DNA of 64,000 nucleotides from Achromobacter dolens (GTDB taxonomy: Bacteria > Pseudomonadota > Gammaproteobacteria > Burkholderiales > Burkholderiaceae_B), in contig NZ_CADIJW010000016.1 of the NCBI RefSeq assembly GCF_902859745.1, positions 1 to 64,000 on the forward strand, in the 5' to 3' direction. Below, piece after piece: positions 25,223-35,417 of this stretch. Under the pieces are notes generated by a model, which saw only the letters and a program-made list of their open reading frames with translations, was not told the origin of the DNA and ran no database searches. The position numbers were made by a program, and so were the translations under genes. Position 1 is the stretch's first letter, and each line of letters opens with the position of its first letter.

Positions 25223-28200
25223 TTAGTGGCGAGTTTCGACCTGAACCAGGGGTTCGTTCGAAACCGGGGCCACCGGCTTGCGCTCGCGGCCCAGGCGGAC
25301 CGGCGTGTGCGCCGCGGCGATGCGCAGTTGCGTCTGCGCGTGGCGCTCGGGGTCGGTTTCCACCCACTGCAGGCCGGCGGCGTTGACCACTTCGTGCAGG
25401 GCCTGCGCCTTGGCCGAGGGGGCCGTCGCCGGCACCACGATGGGCTGGGCGCTGGCCGGCGCCGCCGCCACAGGCGCGGCGGCTACCGGTACCGGCGTGG
25501 CTTCCGGTTCGACCGGCGCGGCCGTGACGGCAGGTTCCACCACGGGTTCGACCGCGGCGGCTTCCACCGGGGTTGCGACAGGCGCGGCCGGCTCGGAAAC
25601 CTCGCTGTCGGGCTCGACAGCCACCGGGGCGATCGGCTCGGGGGCCGCGGCCTGTACAGGCTGCTGGGCCTGCGGTTCGTGCGCGGCGGCGGATGCCTGT
25701 TCGACCTGGGCCGGTGCCGGCGTGATCTCAGCCTGGACGGCTTCGGCTTGCTGTGCCGGCGCCTCGGCTTGCGGGGCGGGGGCTTCGGCCGGCGCGGCGG
25801 CCACCGGGGCGGCGACTGGCGCGGGGGCGGCGGTCACGTTCTCGGCGGGCTCGCTGGCGTCTTCCTCGGCGCCGTCTTCCAGTTGCTCGTCGCTGCCTGC
25901 CACGCCTGCCTCGTCCGGGCTGCGGCGGCCACGACGACTACGGCGGCGGCGGCGCTTGCGTTCCGGGTCGGCGCCGGCTTCGGCGCCTTCGACGGCGGGC
26001 ACGCCATCGGCGGTCTGCTCGACGGCTTCGGCCGCTTCGGCCTGGGCGTCGGCGGGCTGCTTGGCTTCAGGCAGCGCGGTGGCGACCGACTGGGCCAGCG
26101 CGGCGACCATGCTTTCCTGCTCGCTCATCGGCGCGTCGGCCTGGCCTTCCTCGCGGCGGTTGCGGCCACGGCCGCGACGGCGGTTGCGACCGGCGCCGGC
26201 ATCATCGCCAGCGGCTTCCGGCGCGATGTCGGGGCGGTTCGAGGCTTGCGCGGCTTGCATGGCCTGATCGCGTTCGCCACGCTCGTTGCGGTTGTGACGC
26301 TCGCCGCGTTCCTGGCGTTCACCACGTTCGCCTTCGGGGCGGCGGTTGCCGCGAATGTGCGGACGGCCGCCTTCGCTGCCCTCGGCGCCTTCGGCGCGGG
26401 ACTCACCGCGACGGTTGCGGTTGCGGTCGGAGCCGTGGCGTTCGCCGCGGCGTTCCTGGCCATCGTGGCCGCTGCGGCCCTTGCCGCGGGCCGGCGACGC
26501 GGCGCGCTTGGCGCTGGTCTCTTCCTGGGCGGCGGGCGCGGCCTTGGCGGGCTCGCTGTTGCCGGTCAGCCAGCCGAACAGGCGCTTGAGCAGGCTGGGG
26601 CCGCCCGATTGCGCCGGCGCGGCCGCGGGGGCGGGCGCCGGGGCAGGGGTCGACATGGGGGCCGGCTGCGAAGGCGTGATGCCCTTGACCAGCGCCTCCG
26701 GACGGGCCTTGATCTCGCTTTCGCGCGGCTGCCAGGGGGCGTCGGTGGCGGGAGCCTCGACCAGCTCGAAGCTGGTCTTCACTTCTTCCAGGCGCGGATC
26801 GTCGTGGCGCAGGCGCTCGATGTGGTGATGCGGGGTTTCCAGGTGCTTGTTGGGGATCAGCACCAGGTTGACCTTCAGGCGGGCTTCCATCTTGGTGATG
26901 TCGGCGCGCTTTTCGTTCAGCAGGTAGGTCGCCACGTCGACCGGCACCTGGGCGTGGACCGCCGCGGTGTTTTCCTTCATGGCTTCTTCCTGCAGCAGGC
27001 GCAGGACGTGCAGGGCGCTCGATTCGGCGTCGCGGATCACGCCGGTGCCGTTGCAGCGCGGGCAGGTGATGTGCGAGCCTTCGTTCAGGGCCGGACGCAG
27101 GCGCTGGCGCGACAGTTCCATCAGGCCGAAGCGCGAGATCTTGCCCATCTGGACGCGGGCGCGGTCGAAATGGAGGGCATCACGCAGGCGCTGTTCGACG
27201 GCGCGCTGGTTCTTGCTGTCTTCCATGTCGATGAAGTCGATGACGATCAGGCCGCCCAGGTCGCGCAAGCGCAGTTGGCGGGCCACTTCGTCGGCGGCTT
27301 CCGAGTTGGTCCGCAGGGCGGTTTCCTCGATGTCGGCGCCACGGGTCGAGCGGGCCGAGTTGACGTCCACGGACACCAGCGCTTCGGTGTGGTCGATGAC
27401 GATGGCGCCGCCCGAGGGCAGCGTGACCGTGCGCGAGTAGGCCGTTTCGATCTGGTGTTCGATCTGGAAGCGCGAGAACAGCGGGATGTCGTCGCGGTAG
27501 CGCTTCACGCGCTGGACGTTGTCCGGCATCACCACGCTCATGAACGCGGTGGCCTGGTCGGCGATCTCGTCCGTGTCGATCAGGATCTCGCCGATCTCGG
27601 GCGAGAAGTAATCGCGGATGGCGCGGATGACCAGGCTCGATTCCAGGTAGATCAGGATGGGCGCGGAGTTGTCGCGCGCGGCGCCGTCGATGGCGGTCCA
27701 GAGCTGCAACAGGTACGACAAGTCCCATTGCAGTTCTTCGACGTTGCGGCCGATGCCGGCGGTGCGGGCGATGATGCTCATGCCCTGGGGCAGTTCGAGC
27801 TGCTCCATCGTGTCGCGCAGTTCCTGGCGGTCCTCGCCCTCGACGCGGCGCGAAACGCCACCGCCACGGGGGTTGTTGGGCATCAGGACCAGGTAGCGGC
27901 CGGCCAGCGAGATGAACGTGGTCAGGGCGGCGCCCTTGTTGCCGCGCTCTTCCTTTTCAACCTGGACGATCAGTTCCTGGCCTTCGCGCAGGGCGTCCTG
28001 GATGCGGGCGGTGCGGACGTCGACGCCTTCCTTGAAGAAGCTGCGGGCCACTTCCTTGAAGGGAAGAAAGCCGTGGCGGTCTTCGCCGTAGTTGACGAAG
28101 CAGGCTTCGAGGCCGGGTTCGATCCGGGTGATGACACCTTTGTAGATGTTGCCTTTGCGTTGTTCGCGGCCGGCAGTCTCGATGTCGAGGTCGATGAGTT

Positions 28201-28267
28201 TTTGCCCATCGACGATAGCGACGCGTAATTCTTCCTGGTGCGTCGCATTGAACAGCATGCGCTTCAT
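25223..28267 (-). CDS. rne: ribonuclease E
   Basis: 1014 residues. Conserved catalytic half (about 1-520): [17 protein letters not shown] start, S1 domain near 40-120, DNase I-like core with the metal aspartates in [13 protein letters not shown] and [10 protein letters not shown], and the zinc-link CPRCNGTG. The C-terminal half is low-complexity: Arg/Gly/Glu-rich stretches typical of RNA-binding and degradosome scaffolds, then long Pro/Ala/Val/Glu repeats, ending in a short conserved-looking tail. Endonuclease for mRNA decay and rRNA/tRNA processing. The low-complexity half creates a long antisense open frame that is not a gene. Confidence 0.97.
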   Translation of the reverse strand: MKRMLFNATHQEELRVAIVDGQKLIDLDIETAGREQRKGNIYKGVITRIEPGLEACFVNYGEDRHGFLPFKEVARSFFKEGVDVRTARIQDALREGQELIVQVEKEERGNKGAALTTFISLAGRYLVLMPNNPRGGGVSRRVEGEDRQELRDTMEQLELPQGMSIIARTAGIGRNVEELQWDLSYLLQLWTAIDGAARDNSAPILIYLESSLVIRAIRDYFSPEIGEILIDTDEIADQATAFMSVVMPDNVQRVKRYRDDIPLFSRFQIEHQIETAYSRTVTLPSGGAIVIDHTEALVSVDVNSARSTRGADIEETALRTNSEAADEVARQLRLRDLGGLIVIDFIDMEDSKNQRAVEQRLRDALHFDRARVQMGKISRFGLMELSRQRLRPALNEGSHITCPRCNGTGVIRDAESSALHVLRLLQEEAMKENTAAVHAQVPVDVATYLLNEKRADITKMEARLKVNLVLIPNKHLETPHHHIERLRHDDPRLEEVKTSFELVEAPATDAPWQPRESEIKARPEALVKGITPSQPAPMSTPAPAPAPAAAPAQSGGPSLLKRLFGWLTGNSEPAKAAPAAQEETSAKRAASPARGKGRSGHDGQERRGERHGSDRNRNRRGESRAEGAEGSEGGRPHIRGNRRPEGERGERQERGERHNRNERGERDQAMQAAQASNRPDIAPEAAGDDAGAGRNRRRGRGRNRREEGQADAPMSEQESMVAALAQSVATALPEAKQPADAQAEAAEAVEQTADGVPAVEGAEAGADPERKRRRRRSRRGRRSPDEAGVAGSDEQLEDGAEEDASEPAENVTAAPAPVAAPVAAAPAEAPAPQAEAPAQQAEAVQAEITPAPAQVEQASAAAHEPQAQQPVQAAAPEPIAPVAVEPDSEVSEPAAPVATPVEAAAVEPVVEPAVTAAPVEPEATPVPVAAAPVAAAPASAQPIVVPATAPSAKAQALHEVVNAAGLQWVETDPERHAQTQLRIAAAHTPVRLGRERKPVAPVSNEPLVQVETRH

Positions 28268-28290
28268 GAGAGGGTTTCTCCGTTGTCATG

Positions 28291-28310
28291 ACGCGCCGAT
28301 ATCGGCGCGT
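28291..28310 (-). promoter_or_regulatory. 20-bp perfect palindrome in the rne leader
   Basis: ACGCGCCGAT followed by its exact complement, 24 bp upstream of the rne start codon. In RNA it would fold into a hairpin beside the ribosome site, a plausible element for RNase E autoregulation. As DNA it could instead be a protein site. Confidence 0.45.
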
Positions 28311-28532
28311 GACCTCGGGCCACTCGGGCTGCGGCTGAAGCGGGCAAGAAGATGCGGACCGTACCTGGGCGGCGCCCAGGCGTATCCGCCGCGGGTCAGG
28401 CGGGCACGTCGTGCCGTGGGGCACGGGGTTCTTTCAGCAGGAGGGTCAGCTTCACTGAATGTGGTTTGACGGAAATGTGCTGTGAACGGCAGTTGCGGCC
28501 GGATTGGTTGCCGACGCGCAGCTGGTGCTTTA

Positions 28533-28561
28533 AATATGCGACGATTCTTGCAGTGCTTCAA
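28533..28561 (-). promoter_or_regulatory. candidate rne promoter
   Basis: On the minus strand TTGAAG (28561-28556), 17 nt, then CATATT (28538-28533), in a locally AT-rich patch. It would give a leader of roughly 250 nt before rne. Confidence 0.45.
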
Positions 28562-28775
28562 GCCGCTTGCGGCAGGCAACGGACCTGCTGGGACAGCGGG
28601 CAAAATGAATGCCACACCACTATCCGGCAGGGCGCGGTTGCGCCGGCGACCAAATGACCCAGGGGTTGAATGAGCAGGCAGTACAATGGCGGCCCACGCG
28701 CTCGACGGAGTTGCGTACTTGAGTTGCATCTCTACGCCAGCGGCTGATTCAGCCCCTTAAGGCTGTCCCGATTAT

Positions 28776-29741
28776 ATGTCGCTTTCCGCAATGCGCAAAG
28801 AAACTTCCTCCCCTATGGCCACCCCCTCCGTCCGCATGGTGGAAGTGGGCGCCGAGCATGCCGGCCAGCGCCTGGATAACTACCTGATGCGCCTGTGCAA
28901 GGGCGTCCCCAAAACCCATATCTATAAGGCCATCCGCGGCGGCGAGGTCCGGGTAAACAAGGGACGCATCTCGGTGGACTATCGGGTCGCGGAAGGCGAT
29001 ATGGTCCGCATTCCGCCGCTGCGCCTGCCCGACCCTGGCAAGCCCAAACCGGTGCCGGCCGCCGAATTCCCGGTGGTGTTCGAGGATGACGCGATGCTGG
29101 TGGTGGACAAGCCCGCCGGTGTGGCGGTCCACGGCGGCAGCGGCGTTTCCTTCGGCGTGATCGAGCAACTGCGCGCCGCCCGCCCCGAGGCCAAGTTCCT
29201 GGAACTGGTGCACCGGCTCGACCGCGAAACCTCTGGCCTGCTGATGGTCGCCAAGAAGCGCAGCGCGCTGCTGGCCCTGCACGCCATGCTGCGCGAGGGG
29301 CGCAGCGACAAGCACTATTACGCGCTGGTCGAGGGCGACTGGGTCAACGACCGCCAGCACATCAAGCTGTCGCTGTCCAAATGGACCACCCAGTCGGGCG
29401 AGCGCCGCGTCAAGGTCGATCCCGACGGCCAGACCGCCCACACCATCATCACGCTCAAGCAGCGCTTCGGCCGCTACAGCCTGGTGGACGCCGAGCTGCG
29501 CACCGGGCGTACCCACCAGATCCGCGTGCACCTGGCGGCCAGCGGCTTTCCCATCGTGGGCGACGACAAGTATGGCCATGACGAGGTCCGCGCCGAGTTC
29601 TCGCGCATGGGTTTTGGTCGCATGTTCCTGCATGCCCATCAATTGACGCTGAATCACCCGTTGACGGGGGAGCCGATGACGCTGACGGCCGAACTGCCGC
29701 CCGCCTGTCGGAAAATACTGAAACAACTGGAGTCGGTCTGA
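28776..29741 (+). CDS. rluC: 23S rRNA pseudouridine synthase RluC
   Basis: 321 residues. N-terminal S4 RNA-binding domain (AGQRLDNYLMRLCKGVPKTHIYKAIRGGEVRVN) and the RluA-family core with catalytic Asp in HRLDRETSG, then RTGRTHQIRVHL. In E. coli RluC modifies U955, U2504 and U2580. Divergent from rne, as in E. coli, which supports RluC over RluD. Start uncertain: ATGs at 28776, 28791 and 28815 are in frame and none has a strong ribosome site. Confidence 0.93.
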   Translation: MSLSAMRKETSSPMATPSVRMVEVGAEHAGQRLDNYLMRLCKGVPKTHIYKAIRGGEVRVNKGRISVDYRVAEGDMVRIPPLRLPDPGKPKPVPAAEFPVVFEDDAMLVVDKPAGVAVHGGSGVSFGVIEQLRAARPEAKFLELVHRLDRETSGLLMVAKKRSALLALHAMLREGRSDKHYYALVEGDWVNDRQHIKLSLSKWTTQSGERRVKVDPDGQTAHTIITLKQRFGRYSLVDAELRTGRTHQIRVHLAASGFPIVGDDKYGHDEVRAEFSRMGFGRMFLHAHQLTLNHPLTGEPMTLTAELPPACRKILKQLESV

Positions 29742-29742
29742 T

Positions 29743-30408
29743 ATGTCGTATTCGCTGGTCGTTTTTGACTGGGATGGAACCCTCATGGATTCCACGCACA
29801 GCATCGTGGCCGCCATCCAGGGGGCCTGTCGCGACCTGGAGCTGCCGGTGCCATCGGCCTCCGACGCCAGCTGGGTCATCGGCCTGTCGCTGGAAAGCGC
29901 GCTGCGCCGCGCCGTGCCCCAATTGACCCAGGCGATGCTGCCGCGCTTCCTGGAGCGCTACCGCACCCATTACCTGCTGCGCGATCCAGAATTGCGCCTT
30001 TTCGATGGCATTCCCGAGTTGTTGACGGCGCTGGCCGAGCGCGACGTGCGCCTGGCCGTGGCCACCGGCAAGAGCCGGGTGGGCCTGACCCGCGCCCTGG
30101 CCGCGACCGGCCTGGGCCCCATGTTTGACGCCACCCGCACCGCCGACGAGACCTTCAGCAAGCCGCATCCGGCCATGCTGCACGAGTTGATGAGCGAGCT
30201 GGACGTCGATCCGGCCCGCGTGGTGATGGTGGGCGACACTTCTCACGACATGCAGATGGCGACCAATGCCGGCGTGCATGGCCTGGGCGTGACCTACGGT
30301 GCGCATACCCTGAAGGAACTTGAGGGTTGTGGTCCGCAGGCGGTGCTGGATAGCGTGCCGCTGGTGCGCGACTGGCTGCTCAGCCGGACCCTGGCGGCGG
30401 CGGCCTGA
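29743..30408 (+). CDS. HAD-family phosphatase (phosphoglycolate phosphatase-like)
   Basis: 221 residues. HAD motifs in order: DWDGTLMDS (nucleophile Asp), a Thr/Ser in VATGKSR, Lys in SKPHPAML, and VGDTSHDM. The helical cap between motifs I and II places it in subfamily IA with Gph. One base separates it from rluC, so the two are co-expressed. A metabolite-repair or pyrophosphatase-type role is as likely as phosphoglycolate hydrolysis. Confidence 0.85.
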   Translation: MSYSLVVFDWDGTLMDSTHSIVAAIQGACRDLELPVPSASDASWVIGLSLESALRRAVPQLTQAMLPRFLERYRTHYLLRDPELRLFDGIPELLTALAERDVRLAVATGKSRVGLTRALAATGLGPMFDATRTADETFSKPHPAMLHELMSELDVDPARVVMVGDTSHDMQMATNAGVHGLGVTYGAHTLKELEGCGPQAVLDSVPLVRDWLLSRTLAAAA

Positions 30409-30566
30409 CGATCGCAGGCGCGCCGGGGAACGCCGCGAGAGCGAGGCGGTCTATTGCGGATCGCCGCCGGCCACGCCGGCGGAATATCATGGGGTCGCGA
30501 AACGTCCACGGTTTGAGCGGGGCGGCAGCGACGCGACTCGCCGCGCCGGCCCCCTAGGAGATTCCC

Positions 30567-31532
30567 ATGCTGATACGCAAGCCCCATGACATCGTTCCTT
30601 CCGACATCACGACCGAAGCGGTCTGGCGGTCGCGTCGCGACCTGATCCTGCGCGCCGGCGTGGCGGCGGCGGGGTTGGGGTTGCCGTGGGCGACGCGCAG
30701 CGCCTTCGCCCAGGGCCCCGGTGCCGGCGCCCTGGCGGGCCAGCCCAATGCGGCGTTCAGCGTCATGGACAAGCAGACGTCTTTCGCTGATATCACGTCG
30801 TACAACAACTACTATGAATTCGGGGTCGACAAGGGCGAGCCCGCGTCCAACGCCGGCAAGCTGCAGACCCGGCCCTGGACGGTCAGCGTCGAGGGCGAGG
30901 TCGGCAAGCCGCGCACCTTCGATATCGACGAACTACTCAAGCTCGCGCCGATGGAAGAGCGCGTTTATCGGCTGCGCTGCGTCGAGGGGTGGTCCATGGT
31001 GATTCCCTGGATCGGCTATTCGCTGTCGGCGCTGCTCAAACAGGTCGAGCCCACCGGCAATGCCAAGTACGTGGAATTCGTGACCGCCGTGCAGCGCGAG
31101 AACATGCCGGGCGTGCGCGCCGCCATCCTCGACTGGCCCTACATCGAGGGCCTGCGCATCGACGAGGCCATGCACCCGCTGGCCATGCTGGTGTTTGGCG
31201 TTTACGGCAAGGTGCTGCCCAACCAGAATGGTGCGCCCCTGCGGCTGGCCGTGCCCTGGAAGTACGGCTTCAAGTCGGGCAAGTCGCTGGTCAAGATCCG
31301 TCTGGTGGAAAAGCAGCCCGTCTCCTCATGGATCAAGGCCGCGCCGCAGGAATACGGCTTCTACGCCAACGTCAATCCCACCGTGCCGCATCCGCGCTGG
31401 AGCCAGGCCACCGAGCGCCGCATTGGCGAGGACGGCCTGTTCTCGCCCAAGCGCAAGACCTTGATGTTCAACGGCTATGCCGAGCAGGTTGCGTCGCTCT
31501 ACCAGGGCATGGATTTGAAGGCCAACTATTGA
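30567..31532 (+). CDS. msrP: methionine sulfoxide reductase catalytic subunit MsrP
   Basis: 321 residues. Tat signal in [20 protein letters not shown], cleavage near SAFA-QG. Sulfite-oxidase-fold molybdopterin domain with the cofactor cysteine C138 in [15 protein letters not shown]. The periplasmic enzyme repairs oxidised methionines in envelope proteins, fed electrons by MsrQ. AGGAG ribosome site just upstream. Coupled to msrQ by a 3-base TGA/TTG overlap. Confidence 0.96.
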   Translation: MLIRKPHDIVPSDITTEAVWRSRRDLILRAGVAAAGLGLPWATRSAFAQGPGAGALAGQPNAAFSVMDKQTSFADITSYNNYYEFGVDKGEPASNAGKLQTRPWTVSVEGEVGKPRTFDIDELLKLAPMEERVYRLRCVEGWSMVIPWIGYSLSALLKQVEPTGNAKYVEFVTAVQRENMPGVRAAILDWPYIEGLRIDEAMHPLAMLVFGVYGKVLPNQNGAPLRLAVPWKYGFKSGKSLVKIRLVEKQPVSSWIKAAPQEYGFYANVNPTVPHPRWSQATERRIGEDGLFSPKRKTLMFNGYAEQVASLYQGMDLKANY

Positions 31533-32182
31533 AACCGCCCGTGGCCGAGAGTGCTGGCGCGGCCCCGGCGCGCAAGCCCCAGTGGTCGGCGCGGGCTGTC
31601 GGGCGCGTCAAGCCCTGGCTGTTCCTGTTGGGCCTGGCGCCGTTCGCGCGCTGGCTCTGGTTGGGCTTCACCAATGGGCTGACCGCCAATCCCGTGGAAT
31701 TCCTGACGCGCTCGTCGGGCACCTGGACGCTGGTGTGCCTGCTCGTGACGCTGGCGATCACGCCGCTACGGCGCCTGACCGGGCAGCCGGCGCTGGTGCG
31801 CCTGCGCCGCATGTGTGGCCTGTTCGCGTTCTTCTATGGCGCCATGCATTTCATGGCCTGGGTCTGGTGGGACCGCGGCTTCGATCCGGCCGCCATGTTG
31901 CAGGACATCGGCGAGCGGCCCTTCATTACCGTGGGATTCGCCGCGTTCGTGCTGATGACGGCGTTGGCGGCCACCTCCACCCAGTGGGCCATGCGCAAGA
32001 TGGGCAGGCGCTGGCAGCAACTGCACCGCGCCATCTACCTGATCGGCCTGCTGGCGGTGCTGCATTACTGGTGGCACAAGGCCGGCAAGAACGACCTGTC
32101 AGAGCCGATCCTGTATGCCTCGGTGCTGGCGCTGCTGCTGGGCTGGCGGCTGGCCGCCTGGTGGCGCCGTCGCGGGGCCTGA
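31529..32182 (+). CDS. msrQ: haem-binding membrane subunit MsrQ
   Basis: 217 residues, about six membrane helices. Ferric-reductase-like core with histidines in [25 protein letters not shown] and VLHYWWHK that would ligate haem b. Passes quinone or flavin electrons to MsrP in the periplasm. The likely start is TTG at 31529, overlapping the msrP stop (TTGA); a GTG at 31541 is the alternative. No ATG is available in the N-terminal part. Confidence 0.93.
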   Translation: MKPPVAESAGAAPARKPQWSARAVGRVKPWLFLLGLAPFARWLWLGFTNGLTANPVEFLTRSSGTWTLVCLLVTLAITPLRRLTGQPALVRLRRMCGLFAFFYGAMHFMAWVWWDRGFDPAAMLQDIGERPFITVGFAAFVLMTALAATSTQWAMRKMGRRWQQLHRAIYLIGLLAVLHYWWHKAGKNDLSEPILYASVLALLLGWRLAAWWRRRGA

Positions 32183-32200
32183 GCGGCATGCGCCATCCGG

Positions 32201-32986
32201 TTACAGTATGGCCAGCATGATCGCCGCGGTCTCGGCGTCGGGCTGGCCGTCGTGGCGGGCAGGGCGGTAGTGCATCTGGAACGCTGCCAGCACGTTGATG
32301 GTGGCGCGGTCCAATGTGCCGCTCTGTGGCGTGGTGTAGCCCAGCCGCTGCAGTTGCTGCTGAAACCAGGCGACGTCGGGTGTGCCCTGGGCCTGCAGGC
32401 GCGCCAGGTGTGCGGCGGCGCCGGCTTCGTCATACCAGCGGCCGATGCCGGCTGCGGCCAGTTGCTTCCAGGGGAACAGCGGGCCGGGGTCGACCTTGCG
32501 CTGGGGCGCGATGTCGCTGTGGCCCACCAGGTTCTCGGGCGCGATGCCGTGGCGCTGGATGATGTCGCGCAGCAAGAGGGTCAGGGCGCGGATCTGCCGG
32601 TCGCCGTAGGCATGCCACTGCGGCTTGCCGTCGGTGCCGTCGGTCCAGCCCGGGTTGACAATTTCGATGCCGATCGACGTGCTGTTCATGGCATTCAGGC
32701 CATACCAGGCGCTTTCGCCGGCGTGCCAGGCGGCGCGGGTCTCGTCGACCAGCCTGTGGGCGCGGCCGGAGGTTTCGATCAGGTAGTGGGCGCTGACCTT
32801 GCCCTGCGACAGCAGCTTCATCGATACGGCGTCGTCGGTGGAGGTGTAGTGCACCACGACGAAACGCACCCGGCTGCTCTGGCTGACCGCGGTAACGGAG
32901 GTGTCCAGGTTCAGGCCGGCGGGGCCGCGCTGGGCGCAACCGGCCAGGGCCGCGAGGGCCAGGCATACTGCGGCAAATCGGATCAT
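32201..32986 (-). CDS. N-acetylmuramoyl-L-alanine amidase, lipoprotein (AmiD-like)
   Basis: 261 residues. Lipoprotein signal with lipobox LAGC (LAALAGCAQRG), so probably outer-membrane anchored. Amidase_2 domain: VVVHYTS (zinc His), SIGIEIVNPG and VGHSDIAPQRKVDPGPLFPW (zinc His/Asp region), followed by a C-terminal peptidoglycan-binding domain (QQQLQRLGY...). Cleaves muramic acid-peptide bonds in wall recycling. Two bases after the methylase-family gene, at the end of a minus-strand operon. Confidence 0.92.
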   Translation of the reverse strand: MIRFAAVCLALAALAGCAQRGPAGLNLDTSVTAVSQSSRVRFVVVHYTSTDDAVSMKLLSQGKVSAHYLIETSGRAHRLVDETRAAWHAGESAWYGLNAMNSTSIGIEIVNPGWTDGTDGKPQWHAYGDRQIRALTLLLRDIIQRHGIAPENLVGHSDIAPQRKVDPGPLFPWKQLAAAGIGRWYDEAGAAAHLARLQAQGTPDVAWFQQQLQRLGYTTPQSGTLDRATINVLAAFQMHYRPARHDGQPDAETAAIMLAIL

Positions 32987-32988
32987 CG

Positions 32989-33699
32989 TCAGCGGGCCAG
33001 GTACAGGAACAGGGTGGGCATTTTGTCCAGCGATGGGGTGGGCTGTTTTTTCCAGTCGGCGATGGTGCGCGTGGCGATCCATTCGTCCGCGGTGGTCAGC
33101 GCGCGGGCCACGCACAGCTTGGTGTCGCCCTTCAGGCTGGCCAGCAGCGTTGCGAACATGGCGGCGTTGCGGTAGGGGGTCTCGATCAGCAATTGCGTCT
33201 GGTTGTGTCGGGCCGAGTGCTGTTCCCAGGCCTTGAGCTGCCTGGCGCGTTCGCCGGCGTCCACGGGCGCGTAGCCGTGGAAGGCGAAGCGCTGGCCATC
33301 CAGGCCGCTGGCCATCAGGCCCAGCAGGATGGAGGAGGGGCCGACCCAGGGCTTGACGACGATGCCCAGCCGATGGGCGGCGTCCACCACCTTGGCGCCA
33401 GGGTCGGCAACCGCGGGGCAGCCGGCTTCGGACACCAGGCCGATGTCGGCGCCGCGGCGCACCGGCTCGAGCCAGGCGCCGATCTCGGCCGCGTCCGTCC
33501 TGTCGCTGAGCGTGTGGATGGTGATTTCCTGCAGCGGCCGGGTGGTGCCCACCAGCTTGAGGAAGGCGCGCGCCGTCTTGGCGTTCTCGGCGATGTAGGT
33601 GTCCAGGCTGCCGGCCCGGGCGCGCGCATCGGCGGGCAGCCAGCTTTCCGGGGCGGCCTCGCCCAGTCCCACCGGGATCAGGTGCAGCGAGCCGCTCAT
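32989..33699 (-). CDS. tetrapyrrole-methylase-family SAM methyltransferase (RsmI-like)
   Basis: 236 residues. SAM-binding blocks of the CbiF/RsmI fold: HLIPVGLGE at the N-terminus, IGLVSEAGCPAVADPGAKVV and VGPSSILLGLMASGLDGQRFAFHGY. Related to RsmI, which 2'-O-methylates C1402 of 16S rRNA, but shorter and of the separate 'SAM-dependent methyltransferase' branch found next to maf, so the target is unknown. The ATG overlaps the maf stop by 4 bp. Confidence 0.82.
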   Translation of the reverse strand: MSGSLHLIPVGLGEAAPESWLPADARARAGSLDTYIAENAKTARAFLKLVGTTRPLQEITIHTLSDRTDAAEIGAWLEPVRRGADIGLVSEAGCPAVADPGAKVVDAAHRLGIVVKPWVGPSSILLGLMASGLDGQRFAFHGYAPVDAGERARQLKAWEQHSARHNQTQLLIETPYRNAAMFATLLASLKGDTKLCVARALTTADEWIATRTIADWKKQPTPSLDKMPTLFLYLAR

Positions 33700-34298
33700 G
33701 CGGGCGCTCCCGGCGCCGCCAGCGCGTCGAGCCCGAACTCGGCCAGCATGGTGGTCAAGGTGATCAGCGGCAGGCCGATGATGGCGGTCGGATCGTCGCT
33801 CTGGATGCTTTCCATCAGGGCGATGCCCAGGCTTTCCGCCTTGGCGCTGCCTGCGGTATCGTAGGGTTCCTCGGCGCGTAGGTAGGCGTCGATGGCCTGG
33901 TCGCTCAGGCGCCGGAATTTGCACCGCGTCACGATATCGGCTTTTTCCACGCGATGACCGTCAGTCACCGCCAACGCGCTGTGAAATTCCACGATCTGCC
34001 CGGAAAGTGCGCGCAATTGCGCCTGGGCGCGCGTAAAATCGCCCGGCTTGCCAATGGGTTGGCCGTCTACCGTGGCCACCTGATCCGATCCGATGACGAC
34101 GCTGCCGGGATGCCCGCCGGCCACCGCCATGGCCTTGGCCACGGACAGGCGCAGCGCCAGCGCTTCGGGTGATTCGCCTGGCTGTGGCGTTTCGTCCACA
34201 TCGGGCGAAATGGCGGTGAAGGGCAGGCGCAGGCGGGTGAGCAGTTCTTTGCGGTAGCGCGAGCTGGAGGCGAGGATCAGGCTGGGTTGTGAGGGCAT
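33696..34298 (-). CDS. Maf-type nucleoside triphosphate pyrophosphatase (YceF-like)
   Basis: 200 residues. Maf signature ILASSSRYRKELL at the N-terminus and GSDQVATVDGQPIGKPGD mid-protein. The latter carries the Q-V-A variant of the YceF (m7GTP) group rather than the D-T dTTP/UTP group. Removes modified nucleotides such as m7GTP from the pool. Divergent from yceD-rpmF-plsX; E. coli has the same yceF/yceD-rpmF-plsX layout. Confidence 0.93.
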   Translation of the reverse strand: MPSQPSLILASSSRYRKELLTRLRLPFTAISPDVDETPQPGESPEALALRLSVAKAMAVAGGHPGSVVIGSDQVATVDGQPIGKPGDFTRAQAQLRALSGQIVEFHSALAVTDGHRVEKADIVTRCKFRRLSDQAIDAYLRAEEPYDTAGSAKAESLGIALMESIQSDDPTAIIGLPLITLTTMLAEFGLDALAAPGAPA

Positions 34299-34463
34299 TC
34301 GATATTTGACGCTGGGACGTAAGTCACAGTATTATCTAACGTTTTGCGGCATTTTTGCAGGGCAGCATGACTTTTGGGCGGGGCGCAACCCCCACTCATG
34401 GGCGGGGCGCAATCCCGCGTCAGTCATCGGTTTTGCGCCCTGGGATGGTCGCGAATGCACGGG

Positions 34464-35123
34464 ATGTGCGGGTTGTGCGCGAATGCGCATTTCCGGCGGC
34501 CTCGTGCGAAAGGACAGAACATCAAGCCCATCGACGCATTCGCATTCGCCCATTCGGGCAAGGAAGCGCAAGGCACCATACCTCTTGTGCGGTTGACGCG
34601 CGCGGTTGACGGGCTTCCCGAGCAACCGGCGGGTGAGGCCGGCCTCGTGACGTGGTCCGTGCGTGGCGAGATGGGCAAGACCGGACTGCTGCAAGGTCAG
34701 CCGCTCCTGCACATTCATGTGCAGGCGAATCCGGTCGTGGTGTGTCAGCGGTGCAATGAGCCGTTCGCCTATCCGGTGGACAGCGAGGTCCTGCTGCAAC
34801 TGGTCAAGTCCGAAGCCGACCTCGACGACGGCTTTACCTCCGGCGATCACGCCGCGGGTTTCGACGACGAGGATGAGGACGGCGAGGAAGCAGGAAACGC
34901 AGGAAAAGGTTTTGTGTCCAACCAGCCTGAAAAGGTGGTGGGTTCGCATCATTTCGATCTGTTGGCCCAGATCGAAGATGAGCTCATTCTGAGCGTTCCG
35001 TATGTGCCCAAGCATGATGTATGCCCGGGCGCGCAGGCCAAGGACAGCGAAGCTCCCCAAGAGCCCGTTGTCAAGCGTCCGTCGCCGTTTGCGGTGCTGG
35101 AACAACTGAAGCACAAAGATTGA
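34464..35123 (+). CDS. yceD: DUF177 / YceD family protein (23S rRNA accumulation)
   Basis: Recognisable domain from about 34524 to the end: [15 protein letters not shown] (CxxC), an acidic middle, [21 protein letters not shown] and the C-terminal [12 protein letters not shown], matching E. coli YceD. Works in ribosomal RNA accumulation; always beside rpmF. Start is unresolved. Similarity begins at I-K-P-I-D-A-F, where an AAAGGA site (34509-34514) is 6 nt from an ATC codon (34521), not ATG. The nearest in-frame ATGs (34464, 34455) lack ribosome sites. 34464 is given as a canonical placeholder. Confidence 0.85.
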   Translation: MCGLCANAHFRRPRAKGQNIKPIDAFAFAHSGKEAQGTIPLVRLTRAVDGLPEQPAGEAGLVTWSVRGEMGKTGLLQGQPLLHIHVQANPVVVCQRCNEPFAYPVDSEVLLQLVKSEADLDDGFTSGDHAAGFDDEDEDGEEAGNAGKGFVSNQPEKVVGSHHFDLLAQIEDELILSVPYVPKHDVCPGAQAKDSEAPQEPVVKRPSPFAVLEQLKHKD

Positions 35124-35175
35124 GATCAACATCGGGCCGCATCGCGTACAATGCGCCCCGTTTCTAGGAGTCATC

Positions 35176-35358
35176 ATGGCTGTTCAACAAAACAAGAAGT
35201 CCCCGTCCAAGCGCGGTATGCACCGCTCGCACGATTTTCTGGTGAATCCGTCGACGGCTATCGAACCGACCACGGGCGAAACGCACCTGCGTCACCACAT
35301 CAGCCCCAACGGCTTCTACCGTGGCCGCAAGGTCCTGAAGACCAAGGCCGACGAATAA
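35176..35358 (+). CDS. rpmF: 50S ribosomal protein L32
   Basis: 60 residues, [20 protein letters not shown] start and full L32 length. It lacks the CxxC pairs of zinc-binding L32, so it is the C-minus type. Strong ribosome site TAGGAG. A TACAAT hexamer at 35147-35152 may be the -10 of a promoter inside the 52-bp gap after yceD. Lies at the head of the phospholipid/fatty-acid gene block. Confidence 0.97.
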   Translation: MAVQQNKKSPSKRGMHRSHDFLVNPSTAIEPTTGETHLRHHISPNGFYRGRKVLKTKADE

Positions 35359-35417
35359 GGCCCCCGGGCCGAACTCGTACTCGGACCAATTCGGCTGAGC
35401 GCTGATACCTGGCACCC

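Larger units (their letters stand above)
28268..28775. other. 508-bp divergent rne/rluC control region
   Basis: No gene recognised. It holds the presumed rne promoter and long 5' leader on the minus strand and the rluC promoter on the plus strand. The rne-rluC divergent order is the same as in enterobacteria, where the rne leader mediates autoregulation by RNase E cleavage. Confidence 0.6.

Noticed and set aside
25070-28228. Very long open frame opposite rne
   Set aside because: It is a mirror of the RNase E coding strand: Gly/Ala/Arg/Val low-complexity translation, no ribosome site or family motif. The opposite frame is unmistakable RNase E.
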